Positions 23,624 to 30,973 of a DNA stretch of 64,000 nucleotides are shown here, one piece after another. Origin of the DNA: Elusimicrobiota bacterium (GTDB lineage Bacteria > Elusimicrobiota > Elusimicrobia > UBA1565); the NCBI GenBank assembly GCA_016196755.1, contig JACPXC010000001.1, positions 124,001 through 188,000 of the forward strand. The letters are read 5' to 3'. The notes under the pieces were generated by a model that made no database searches, had not been told where the DNA came from, and saw only the letters and a program-made list of their open reading frames with translations. A program made the translations under genes and the position numbers. Position 1 is the stretch's first letter. Every line of letters begins with the position of its first letter.

Positions 23624-25749
23624 TGGGCCTCCCCGGTCGCGTTGGGGGCCTGGACGCTCTCGGCTTCGCTTCGGCGTTCGTCCTTCTCGGCTTGGCGGCG
23701 TTCCCAGTCCCTCCGGGCTTCCTCGAGCACGGGGGTGAGCGGGTCGGAGGGAAGCTTGAGGGTCCCGGCTTCGCGGGCGCTCAGCGCCGCGCCCGCGGCC
23801 TGGGTAAGCTCCGCGGCGGCGCGCGACGGGCCCGACCAGCAGCGCGCGTCGGGCAGGCGGCCCAGCGCGGTCGCCAGCGGCAGGGCGGACTCCAGCGCGC
23901 CGGCGGGGTCGCCCGCGGAGAGCCGCTGGCGGGAGCGGCCGAGCTCCCCGTCGAGGGCCGCGCTCAGCCGGTCGGCCGCGGCGGCGCGCGGCAGATCGCT
24001 CATGCGCACCGCGGCGTATTCCTGCTCCAGGGCCCCGCAGCGCGCGCCCGCGTCGGAATCGAGGAGGGCCATGGCGCCGGCATAGAGCTCGGCGGCCTCG
24101 GAGGCCTTGCAGGCGGCCTCGCGGTCCCGGGCCTTGGCCACGGCGGCGCGAAAGCCCTCCTGGAGTCTGCGGCGCGAGTCGGTCTCGGAGGCCAGCTTGG
24201 AGAGCTCGGCGGCCACCGAGGAGTCTGCGATCCTCTCGCAGCCGGCCGGCAGGGACTTGAGGATGGTCAGCGCGCGCTCGGCGCGGTCGGTGCGGTATTC
24301 GCAGCGCTCCTTGGATGCGTAGAGGCGCGCGCCGTCGAGCGATTCCTCGAGCTCGCGACGCGCGGAGGCCCAGGATTCGACGGCCTTGAGCCGCGCGCGC
24401 GCCGCGGAGGCCAAGCGCGCCCGGGCGGGCTTCTTGGAGTCGGCGATCTGCTCGATGAGGGCCTTCCAGGCCGCGGAGGACTCCTCGAGCCGGCAGGCTC
24501 GGCCCAAGGCCTCGGCCGCGGCGGCTTCCGCGCGCAGGACCGCCAGCTCGGAGGATACCTCCTGCGCGGTCTCGCGCCGGGCCGGGTCGGCGTCGGGCGC
24601 GTCGAGATAGAGGCGGTAGTCCGCGCGGCCGTCCGGGGCCGGGGTCTTGAGCGTCAGGGCGTAGGGGCCGCCGGAAGCCCGCTTGGAGAGCGCGCGAGAG
24701 AGCAGGACCAGGCCCTTGTCGCCGTCGTCGCGGTAGAGGAGCTCGGCGACCTCGGAGCGCTTTCCCGCGGGGACGCCGTCGAGCCAATAGGCGACGCTGA
24801 GGACCAGATCGTCGCCGGGCTCGACCGGATCCTCCGCCGCGGGGCGCACGTGCAGGGCGGGTCCGGTGAGGGTCGCCGAGGCGGCCTCGTCCTTTTCGGC
24901 CAAGAGGTCCTTGAGGCGCGCGGCCAGGTCCGCGCTCAGGCGCGGGGCCGCGGCGCGCAGGTCGTCGAGCTGGCGCCGGGAGTCCGAGTCGCGCTCGAGG
25001 CGCGTCAGCTTCTCGCGGACGGCCAGCAGCGTCTCGACGCGGGCCTGGTCGGCGAGGTAGTCCTCGAGCGTCTGCTTGAGGGTGGGGGACGGCTGGCCCG
25101 AGGACTTGGCGGCCTCGAGCTGTTCTTTGACATCGGCGCGGCCGCGCACCGCGGCCCACTTGAGCAGATGCTCGGCGGCCTTCGCCGGGGCGTCCGGGGC
25201 CGCCAGCGACGCCGTGTAGAACTGCTCGGCGCCGTTGGACAGGGCGCGGCCGCCCAGCTCGGCATGGGTACGCTCGCTCAAGGCCCTGCCCCAGGCGGTC
25301 CTATATAGGGAACCGGCGGCCAGCAGTGCCGGCCCGGCGTCCTCCAAGCCGCGCGCGGCGGAGGCGCGCTCGGCGAGGCCGGCCAGAGCGGAGCGCGCCG
25401 CGCCCGCCAGCAGGCCTCCGGCGGGCATACCGCGCAGGTCGGCGAAGGCGTCGAGCGCGTCGGCCGGCTCGGCGCCCTTGCGGACGGCGTCGTAGGCGGC
25501 GACAAGCTCGCTGAGTCGTGGGCCCGCGGCGGCATGGCGCTCCAGGGTTTCCCAAGCCACCACCGCCAGGCGGCGGGGTTTTGAAGAACCGGTGGTGAGC
25601 AGGAGCCCGCGGCGCTCCAAGGCCTCCACGGCGGGCAGGCCCAACTCGCTCTCGAGCAGGGCGGCGGCTTTCGTCCGTGCGGGCGCGGCCCCGGCATGAA
25701 GCGGCTGGAGCAGGGTCAGGACCGCGAAAAGCGCTGGAAATCGAGTCAT
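23620..25749 (-). CDS. Large secreted helical protein (unknown function)
   Basis: 709 residues with a signal peptide (MTRFPALFAVLTLLQPLHAGAA). Almost entirely Ala/Leu/Arg/Glu-rich predicted helix, TPR-like in flavour but without a clear repeat register. A beta insert near 290-380 (LHVRPAAEDPVEPGDDLVLSVAYWLDG) interrupts it, and about six Cys lie in the C-terminal half. No family recognised. It lies 11 nt after panC and overlaps the PDZ gene, so an envelope pair appears attached to the end of the pantothenate operon. A partnership with the PDZ protein is likely from coupling, but its nature is unknown. Confidence 0.75.
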   Translation of the reverse strand: MTRFPALFAVLTLLQPLHAGAAPARTKAAALLESELGLPAVEALERRGLLLTTGSSKPRRLAVVAWETLERHAAAGPRLSELVAAYDAVRKGAEPADALDAFADLRGMPAGGLLAGAARSALAGLAERASAARGLEDAGPALLAAGSLYRTAWGRALSERTHAELGGRALSNGAEQFYTASLAAPDAPAKAAEHLLKWAAVRGRADVKEQLEAAKSSGQPSPTLKQTLEDYLADQARVETLLAVREKLTRLERDSDSRRQLDDLRAAAPRLSADLAARLKDLLAEKDEAASATLTGPALHVRPAAEDPVEPGDDLVLSVAYWLDGVPAGKRSEVAELLYRDDGDKGLVLLSRALSKRASGGPYALTLKTPAPDGRADYRLYLDAPDADPARRETAQEVSSELAVLRAEAAAAEALGRACRLEESSAAWKALIEQIADSKKPARARLASAARARLKAVESWASARRELEESLDGARLYASKERCEYRTDRAERALTILKSLPAGCERIADSSVAAELSKLASETDSRRRLQEGFRAAVAKARDREAACKASEAAELYAGAMALLDSDAGARCGALEQEYAAVRMSDLPRAAAADRLSAALDGELGRSRQRLSAGDPAGALESALPLATALGRLPDARCWSGPSRAAAELTQAAGAALSAREAGTLKLPSDPLTPVLEEARRDWERRQAEKDERRSEAESVQAPNATGEAQ

Positions 25750-25760
25750 GGCTCCAATAT

Positions 25761-26606
25761 TTACACCCGCAGCGCCAGGTTGTCAATGAGGCGCGTGTTG
25801 CCGAGCCAAGCGGCGGCCAGCAGACGCTGGCGCCCCCCCAGGCGTTCGGCGGGACGCAGGGTCTCTTCATCGACGAGGGCGAGATAGTCGAGCCGGAAGG
25901 CCTTGGCGCGGGAGAGGGCCGCGCGGCCCGCGCGCAGGACCGAGGCGGGGCCGGCGCCGCGCAGCCGCGCCGCGGCGGCGGCGGCCTTGAGCGCCGCGTA
26001 GAGGGCCGGCGCGGCCGCGCGCCGCTCGGGACTCAGGTACATGTTCCGGCTCGAGAGCGCCAGGCCGTCCGGGGCGCGCAAGAGACGGCAGCCCACGACC
26101 TCCACGCCTAGGTCCAAGTCCGCGGCCATGCGGCGCACGACGCTCAACTGCTGGAAGTCCTTCTCCCCGAGATAGAGCCTGTCGGGGCGGACCTGGTTGA
26201 GGAGCTTGAGCACCACGGTGGCCACGCCTTCGAAGTGTCCCGGGCGGCTGGCGCCGCAATGCAGCTCGGAGAGGCCGGCGACCGAGACCGAGGTCGCAAA
26301 GCCGGTCCCGTACATGGCGGCCGGAGACGGGTGATAGAGGGCGTCGGTCCCGGCGCCGCGGCAGAGCTCCGCGTCGCGCCCAAACGGGCGGGGGTAGCGG
26401 GCCAGGTCCTCCTCGGGGCCGAACTGCAGGGGATTGACGAAGATCGAGACGACGACGCGGTCGTTCTCGCGCCGCGCGCGCCGCACCAGGGACAGATGGG
26501 CCTCGTGGAGCGCGCCCATCGTCGGCACGAGGCCGACGCTGAGGCCTCGGCGCCGCCAGCCGGCGGTCGACCGGCCGATCTGGGCGGGCGTGCGGACTAT
26601 CTTCAT
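25761..26606 (-). CDS. panC: Pantoate--beta-alanine ligase
   Basis: 281 residues, the usual family size. Joins pantoate and beta-alanine with ATP to make pantothenate, the precursor of CoA. Signature elements: PTMGALHEAHLSLV (the HIGH-like nucleotide site), FVNPLQFGPEEDLARYPR, HFEGVATVVLKLLNQVRPD, GEKDFQQLSVVRRM and SSRNMYLS (the KMSKS-like loop). Its start overlaps the stop of the alpha/beta hydrolase gene (ATGA). With panB two genes upstream, the operon holds two steps of pantothenate synthesis; panD and panE are not in the window. Confidence 0.97.
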   Translation of the reverse strand: MKIVRTPAQIGRSTAGWRRRGLSVGLVPTMGALHEAHLSLVRRARRENDRVVVSIFVNPLQFGPEEDLARYPRPFGRDAELCRGAGTDALYHPSPAAMYGTGFATSVSVAGLSELHCGASRPGHFEGVATVVLKLLNQVRPDRLYLGEKDFQQLSVVRRMAADLDLGVEVVGCRLLRAPDGLALSSRNMYLSPERRAAAPALYAALKAAAAAARLRGAGPASVLRAGRAALSRAKAFRLDYLALVDEETLRPAERLGGRQRLLAAAWLGNTRLIDNLALRV

Positions 26607-27478
26607 AGATGCAGGGCGAAGAACTCGACGACGCGCCGCTCGTACTCCGGACCCACGGCCTCATGGCATTTCCCGTGCGTGCCGCCCGGCACCACCCAGA
26701 GCTCCTTGGGCTCGGGCGAGGCGTCAAAGACTGCGCGCACCTCGGAGAGCGGCATGAGCCGGTCGTGCTCCCCGGAGACGTAGAGGAGCGGGATGGGCGG
26801 CATGCGCGGCGCGTGGTAGACCGGACTGTAGGGCTCGGACTCGAACCCGATGCGCAGGCGGATGATGACGAGGGTCAGCCAGACGAACGGATAGTACGGC
26901 AGGTGGTAGGCGTTCGAGCAGAATTGGCGGATGACCTCGTTGAAGGAGCGGAACGGCGACTCGAGCAGCGCGCAGCGGAAGCCTCCGTGCACCGCCTGGC
27001 CGCGGATGGCCATGCCGGCGCCCATCGACAGGCCGAGCAGGCCCAGGCGCTCGGTCCAGGCGGGGCGGTGGGCCTTGAGCCAGGCCAGGGCGGCGTCGAA
27101 GTCGCGCGCCTCCAGGGAGCCTATCGTCGAGAGGGCGCCCTCGCTCTCCCCATGGTGGCGGCTGTCGAACAAGAACAGGTTCCAGCGCTTGGCGAGGAAA
27201 TGGAAGCGGCTGAGCAGGTCGCCCTTGTTGTCGCCCCAGCCGTGGCACATGAAGATCGTCTTGTCGGTGGCCGCGGCGGCGGGGATCAGCCAGCCGCGCA
27301 GGGTCAGTCCGTCGGAGCTCGCAAACGAGACCTTCTCATAGCGCAGGGAATACTGCTCCGGAAACACCGTCATGGGCAGCATGCGCGGGGGGAAGAAGAC
27401 CACGTTGGAACCCCACCAGCAGGCGGCGACGACGCCGAGGACGAGCACCGCGCCGAGCAGCGCCGGCCAGGCCGTCAC
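26603..27478 (-). CDS. Membrane-anchored alpha/beta hydrolase
   Basis: 291 residues starting at GTG. An N-terminal membrane segment (about 4-24) is followed by an alpha/beta hydrolase core. It has an oxyanion region near MCHGWGDNKGD, nucleophile Ser in GLSMGAG, acid in SGEHDRLMP and His in GGTHGK, so the triad is complete. It resembles the bem46/YqkD-like group of esterases or peptidases; substrate unknown. It lies between panB (3 nt) and panC (4-nt overlap), so it is coexpressed with them, though no role in pantothenate synthesis is known for this family. Confidence 0.88.
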   Translation of the reverse strand: MTAWPALLGAVLVLGVVAACWWGSNVVFFPPRMLPMTVFPEQYSLRYEKVSFASSDGLTLRGWLIPAAAATDKTIFMCHGWGDNKGDLLSRFHFLAKRWNLFLFDSRHHGESEGALSTIGSLEARDFDAALAWLKAHRPAWTERLGLLGLSMGAGMAIRGQAVHGGFRCALLESPFRSFNEVIRQFCSNAYHLPYYPFVWLTLVIIRLRIGFESEPYSPVYHAPRMPPIPLLYVSGEHDRLMPLSEVRAVFDASPEPKELWVVPGGTHGKCHEAVGPEYERRVVEFFALHL

Positions 27479-27481
27479 GTC

Positions 27482-28324
27482 CTACGGGCGCCGCTCGCGC
27501 GGCTCGCGGGCGGCGGGAGGCTTGGTCCCGTAGGTCTGCTCCGGGCCGGGGAAAGCCGCGGTGCGCACGTCGCCCGACCAGCGCTTGATGGCGTCGAGCA
27601 TCTGGGGGCGCAGGTCGGCGTAGCGCTTGACGAACTTGGGCGTGGGCCCCTGGCCCATGCCCAGGAGGTCGTCGACGACGAGGATCTGGCCGTCGCAGCC
27701 GGCCCCGGCGCCGATGCCGATGGTCGGGACCGAGAGCTTGCGGGTCACCTCGCGGGCCAGGTCCTCGGGGACGCATTCCAGCACGATGGCGAAGACGCCG
27801 GCCCCCTCGAGGATGCGCGCGTCGGTGACGATCTTCTCGGCGTCCTGGGGACGCCGGCCCTGGACCTTGAAGCCGCCCAGCTTGTTGACGGCCTGGGGGG
27901 TGAGCCCGAGGTGGCCCATGACCGGGACGTTGATGCGCAAGAGCTCCTTGACGACCGGGGCCACTTCGAGGCCGCCCTCGACCTTGACCGCCTCGGCTCC
28001 GCCCTCTTTGACGAGCCGGCCGGCGTGACGGAGGGCCTCGCGGGCGTCGAGCTCGTAGGAGAGGTAAGGCATGTCGGCCACGAGAAGCGCCCTCTCGAGC
28101 CCGCGGCGGACCGCCTTGACGTGGTGGAGCATCTCGTCGACCGTGACGGGGATCGTGTTGGCGTAGCCCAGCTTCACGTTGGCCACCGAGTCGCCCACGA
28201 GGGCCACGTCGACGCCGGCCTCGTCGAGGAGGCGGGCGGTCGGGGCGTCGTAGGCGGTCAGGGCGACGATGCGCTCGCCCTTGCGCTTGAGCTCGCCCAG
28301 GCTGGAGGTGGTCACCTTGGTCAT
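27482..28324 (-). CDS. panB: 3-methyl-2-oxobutanoate hydroxymethyltransferase
   Basis: 280 residues. Transfers a hydroxymethyl group from methylenetetrahydrofolate to 2-oxoisovalerate, the first committed step of pantothenate synthesis. Diagnostic motifs: VALTAYDAPTARLLDEAGVD, VGDSVANVKLGY, EGGLEVAPVVKELLRINVPVMGHLGLTPQ (quoted in parts), VLECVPEDLA, TIGIGAGAGCDGQILVVDDLLGM. It is the first gene of the operon. A TACAAT -10 lies 10 nt before the ATG. Confidence 0.97.
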   Translation of the reverse strand: MTKVTTSSLGELKRKGERIVALTAYDAPTARLLDEAGVDVALVGDSVANVKLGYANTIPVTVDEMLHHVKAVRRGLERALLVADMPYLSYELDAREALRHAGRLVKEGGAEAVKVEGGLEVAPVVKELLRINVPVMGHLGLTPQAVNKLGGFKVQGRRPQDAEKIVTDARILEGAGVFAIVLECVPEDLAREVTRKLSVPTIGIGAGAGCDGQILVVDDLLGMGQGPTPKFVKRYADLRPQMLDAIKRWSGDVRTAAFPGPEQTYGTKPPAAREPRERRP

Positions 28325-28334
28325 GCGAGACGAG

Positions 28335-28340
28335 ATTGTA
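28335..28340 (-). promoter_or_regulatory. -10 element of the panB operon
   Basis: Minus-strand TACAAT ending 10 nt before the panB ATG, so the leader is at most a few nucleotides. It lies in the short gap between the HEPN stop and panB. Confidence 0.45.
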
Positions 28341-28351
28341 CTACTTCGCGT

Positions 28352-28753
28352 CTACCCTAGGATCGACTCGGCCCAGCTCTGGAAGCGCTCGAGATGCTTC
28401 CATAAATGAGCGGCCTTCTTCTCCGTATAGGCTTCTCCACTATACGACACGATGCTTTTCTCCGCGAGTATCTCTCGAAGGCGGCTCACGGCCTTCTTGC
28501 TCGCATCGTCAGATCTGACTACCTCTTCGAGGAGGTCGGCTGCGGCCATGTGGTCGCCTCCTCCGCTCTTGGCTCCGCTTACCCTGATGCAAACCGCATC
28601 AGCGTAGGCGATCGCGGAGGTGGCGATAAGGACGCCGGCGGAATTCCATGCCCTGCACTTCATATCCCTTTCGGCGCTCACGAAGAATTGCTCCGCGATC
28701 CGGCGATAATCGTCGGCCTTGGAACGTACCTGCGAGAGCCGGTAGGACGTCAG
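28352..28753 (-). CDS. HEPN-domain protein, partner of the MNT nucleotidyltransferase (probable CTG start)
   Basis: 133 residues if started at CTG 28753, which overlaps the stop of the MNT gene as CTGA. The nearest conventional start is GTG at 28681, and using it would remove the first HEPN helix (YRRIAEQFFVSAERDM). The rest is helical: WNSAGVLIATSAIAYADAVCIRV, then helices ending WKHLERFQSWAESIL. HEPN proteins pair with minimal nucleotidyltransferases as type VII-like toxin-antitoxin systems, the HEPN part being an RNase or RNA binder. The usual RX4-6H motif is not obvious here, so toxicity is uncertain. Confidence 0.72.
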   Translation of the reverse strand: MTSYRLSQVRSKADDYRRIAEQFFVSAERDMKCRAWNSAGVLIATSAIAYADAVCIRVSGAKSGGGDHMAAADLLEEVVRSDDASKKAVSRLREILAEKSIVSYSGEAYTEKKAAHLWKHLERFQSWAESILG

Positions 28754-29364
28754 AGGAGTTCCTCGAGTCTGGACGGGAGAAGGTCGATGCCTTCACGGCG
28801 GATGTTCGAGATCAGCGGGCTCCCGGCCTTCAACTGATTCCTGAGCTCTTGACGCGTGAAAACGATGGGAGAGATGCGCAGGTCATGGTCTCGCTTGAAC
28901 TGAGAGGCTAAGTCGCGGGCCTCTTGAGCCAGCCGAGCTTTCGAGTTGGGGGGGGCGACGAGTAAAAGGTCGATGTCGCTTCCGAGTTCAGCGTCGCCGC
29001 GCGCCACGCTTCCGAAGATCGTCGCGGAGAGCGCTCGGCCGCGGAACCGGTCGCTGATGGCCGACCTCAGCCCGGACATGATCCTGCGTTCCGCCTGGAG
29101 CAAGGGAACCAGGGCTTCTTTGACCAAAACGCGCTGGAAGCGCAATCTTACCAGCTGCGTCTTGCCTGACCCCATGCGCGAGATTACACCGGCCTCTTCG
29201 AGCCTGCGCAGGGCTACCGCGCAAGCTTGATGGTTGATTCCCGCCATCCGGGCTGCCGCCCGCCCGCTCATGCCTTCGCGCGAATCCAAGAGCGCGCGGA
29301 GAATCGCGATATGGCTCGGCGCCGAGAATATCGCGTCCAGCGGAGCGAAGAGCAGATGCTTCAT
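28750..29364 (-). CDS. Minimal nucleotidyltransferase with N-terminal HTH
   Basis: 204 residues. The N-terminal 70 residues are a winged helix-turn-helix ([26 protein letters not shown]). The catalytic domain has [19 protein letters not shown], the G-S-x(n)-D-x-D signature of the nucleotidyltransferase fold. It is followed by HEPN with CTGA overlap, the MNT-HEPN arrangement in which the MNT antitoxin may modify the HEPN protein. The HTH and the inverted repeat inside its own promoter predict autoregulation. The ATG overlaps the folK stop (ATGA), yet it has its own strong promoter. Confidence 0.88.
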   Translation of the reverse strand: MKHLLFAPLDAIFSAPSHIAILRALLDSREGMSGRAAARMAGINHQACAVALRRLEEAGVISRMGSGKTQLVRLRFQRVLVKEALVPLLQAERRIMSGLRSAISDRFRGRALSATIFGSVARGDAELGSDIDLLLVAPPNSKARLAQEARDLASQFKRDHDLRISPIVFTRQELRNQLKAGSPLISNIRREGIDLLPSRLEELL

Positions 29365-29813
29365 ATGTCTACTATAACAGACAACTGTCTGTTTTTCAAG
29401 ACAAAAGCGGATGCTAACTCCCGAGCAGGGATAGCCACGAAAGGTCTCTTCCGAGCCAATGGGTGAGGAATCCTCAGCAACGCCGAGCGCAGTCGCCGCC
29501 GGCCGTAAGAAACGATGTCGAGATCCAATGGGCGCGGGCCCCAGCGCCGGCCCGGACGGCGCCCGGCCCTGGCCTCGAGGCGCTTAAGCTCGACGAGGAG
29601 GCTAAGAGGGCGGAAGCTTGTCTCGATCAGCGCCGCCGCGTTGAGATAGGTCCGCTGGCGTCCCGGGCCGATGGGGGCCGAGCTGTAAGCCGAGGAGACG
29701 CGCAAGACTCGCGTGGCGGGCAGCGTCCCTAGGTCGTGGAGGGCCTTGCGCAGGTGGCTCAGGCGGTCGCCCTGGTTCGAGCCCAAGGCGACGACGACGC
29801 GGACCGGCCTCAA
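29361..29813 (-). CDS. folK: 2-amino-4-hydroxy-6-hydroxymethyldihydropteridine pyrophosphokinase
   Basis: 150 residues from TTG 29813. Transfers pyrophosphate from ATP to hydroxymethyldihydropterin in folate synthesis. Motifs: [52 protein letters not shown]. The final 14 residues (from VLKNRQL) are encoded by the MNT promoter and operator and do not resemble folK, so the normal C-terminal tail was probably replaced when the module arrived. The catalytic core is complete. Its start overlaps the upstream membrane-protein stop (TTGA). Confidence 0.93.
   Translation of the reverse strand: MRPVRVVVALGSNQGDRLSHLRKALHDLGTLPATRVLRVSSAYSSAPIGPGRQRTYLNAAALIETSFRPLSLLVELKRLEARAGRRPGRRWGPRPLDLDIVSYGRRRLRSALLRIPHPLARKRPFVAIPARELASAFVLKNRQLSVIVDI
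29371..29399 (-). promoter_or_regulatory. Promoter of the MNT-HEPN module
   Basis: Minus-strand TTGAAA (29399-29394), 17-nt spacer, TATAGT (29376-29371). The -10 ends 6 nt before the ATG at 29364, predicting a leaderless mRNA. This AT-rich promoter lies inside the folK 3' coding end. Confidence 0.8.
29376..29393. promoter_or_regulatory. Operator between -35 and -10 of the MNT-HEPN promoter
   Basis: Inverted repeat aacagaca-ac-tgtctgtt (8-bp arms) filling the promoter spacer. It is the likely site for the HTH domain of the MNT protein, by position. Confidence 0.7.
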
Positions 29814-30190
29814 CCGCGGTCCCTAGCCGCCCGCTCGGCACGGCGCCACTCCGCGCGCAGGCACCAGAGGACGACGGCGCAGAGCAGGACGGCCGCGATA
29901 TTGCCGGCCCAGCCCTCGAATGCTCCCCGATCCCAGGGACCCTCGTAGCCCAGCGAAGCGAGCGAGGCGCCGCCGGCCAAGCGCAGGACGGCGCCGGCCT
30001 TGACGGCGATCCCGCCTTCGAAGACGAAGGCGGTCCAGAGCAGCCAATACAGCGCCCCGGCGGCGGCCATGACCGAGACCAGGACGCCGCCTATGTGGAC
30101 GGGGTCGTACAAAGGCTCTCCGGCGGGCGGCTCATCGTCGAAGGACTCGACCAGGACGCGCAGCCGCGTCAAGGCGTCTCGGACCGTCAT
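29810..30190 (-). CDS. Small membrane protein between dapB and folK
   Basis: 126 residues, no family recognised. There are two hydrophobic segments near 40-62 ([22 protein letters not shown]) and 95-112 ([21 protein letters not shown]), with a third weaker one between. The ATG at 30190 overlaps the dapB stop (ATGA) and the end overlaps folK (TTGA), so it is translated as part of a dapB-orf-folK operon. A longer version from 30244 is possible but would overlap dapB for no reason. Confidence 0.75.
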   Translation of the reverse strand: MTVRDALTRLRVLVESFDDEPPAGEPLYDPVHIGGVLVSVMAAAGALYWLLWTAFVFEGGIAVKAGAVLRLAGGASLASLGYEGPWDRGAFEGWAGNIAAVLLCAVVLWCLRAEWRRAERAARDRG

Positions 30191-30870
30191 CGCGCCAAAA
30201 GGTCGGACATGCCGTAGAGGCCGGGACGCCGGCCCGCCAGCCAACGCGCGGCGCGCAGGGCCCCGCGCGCGAAGACCTCGCGCGAGTGGGCGCGGTGGAC
30301 GAGCTCGAGGCGTTCTCCAGGGCCGGCCAGGACGACGGTGTGGTCCCCGGCGACGTCGCCGACGCGCAGGCTCAGCGCGGGGGCGGCCATCCCACCGGCG
30401 GCCAGGGCCGCCTGCAGCCGCTTGGCGCTGCCCGAGGGCGCGTCCTTCTTGGCGGCGTGGTGGATGTCGATGACCGCGGCCTCATAGCCGGGCAGGGCCG
30501 CGGCGGCGCGGCGCGCCAGGTCGGCCAGCACGCTCATCCCCGGGCTCATGTTGGGCGCCCAGAACACCGGTACCCGGCGCGCCAGCGTCTTGAGCCGCCG
30601 TCCCTGGGCCGCGGAGAGGCCGGTGGTCCCGCTGACGACGGCCACGCGCCGGGCCGCGGCGGCGGCGGCAAATCCCAGCGCCGCGGCGGGAAGGCTGAAG
30701 TCGATGAGGACTTCGGCCTCGTCAAGCAGCTTGAGCAGGAGTCCGTCGGGGGTTCCGCGGCCGACCCCGCCTATGACGCGGAACCGCCGGTCGCCCTGCG
30801 CGGCGGCGGCCACCGCCCGCCCCATGCGGCCGCCGGCGCCGGACAGGACGATGCGGAGGGGGGAGGCCAT
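30187..30870 (-). CDS. dapB: 4-hydroxy-tetrahydrodipicolinate reductase
   Basis: 227 residues, slightly short for the family. Reduces hydroxy-tetrahydrodipicolinate with NAD(P)H in the lysine/diaminopimelate pathway. Nucleotide-binding SGAGGRMGRAV starts the protein. VLIDFSLP and VVSGTTGL follow, then WAPNMSPGMSVL, and the catalytic stretch IDIHHAAKKDAPSGSA carries the His pair and Lys. The C-terminal oligomerisation part is compact. A TATAAT box ends 6 nt before the ATG. Confidence 0.95.
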   Translation of the reverse strand: MASPLRIVLSGAGGRMGRAVAAAAQGDRRFRVIGGVGRGTPDGLLLKLLDEAEVLIDFSLPAAALGFAAAAAARRVAVVSGTTGLSAAQGRRLKTLARRVPVFWAPNMSPGMSVLADLARRAAAALPGYEAAVIDIHHAAKKDAPSGSAKRLQAALAAGGMAAPALSLRVGDVAGDHTVVLAGPGERLELVHRAHSREVFARGALRAARWLAGRRPGLYGMSDLLAR

Positions 30871-30876
30871 GCGGGG

Positions 30877-30882
30877 ATTATA
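30877..30882 (-). promoter_or_regulatory. -10 element of the dapB operon
   Basis: Minus-strand consensus TATAAT, 6 nt before the dapB ATG. With a 17-nt spacer the -35 would be GTAACA. A leaderless transcript is predicted. Confidence 0.65.
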
Positions 30883-30973
30883 CCGAAGGTATCAGCAGAT
30901 GTTACGTCCCGGTACCCCTGCGTAGGCCTTGCCAGGCGGGACGGCCGCGGTTATCGTATCATGCCGACCCTAT

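Noticed and set aside
23624-25159. Long N-terminal extension of the PDZ protein
   Set aside because: It is a shifted reading of the neighbouring secreted-protein gene; the signal peptide at 23623 gives a natural start.
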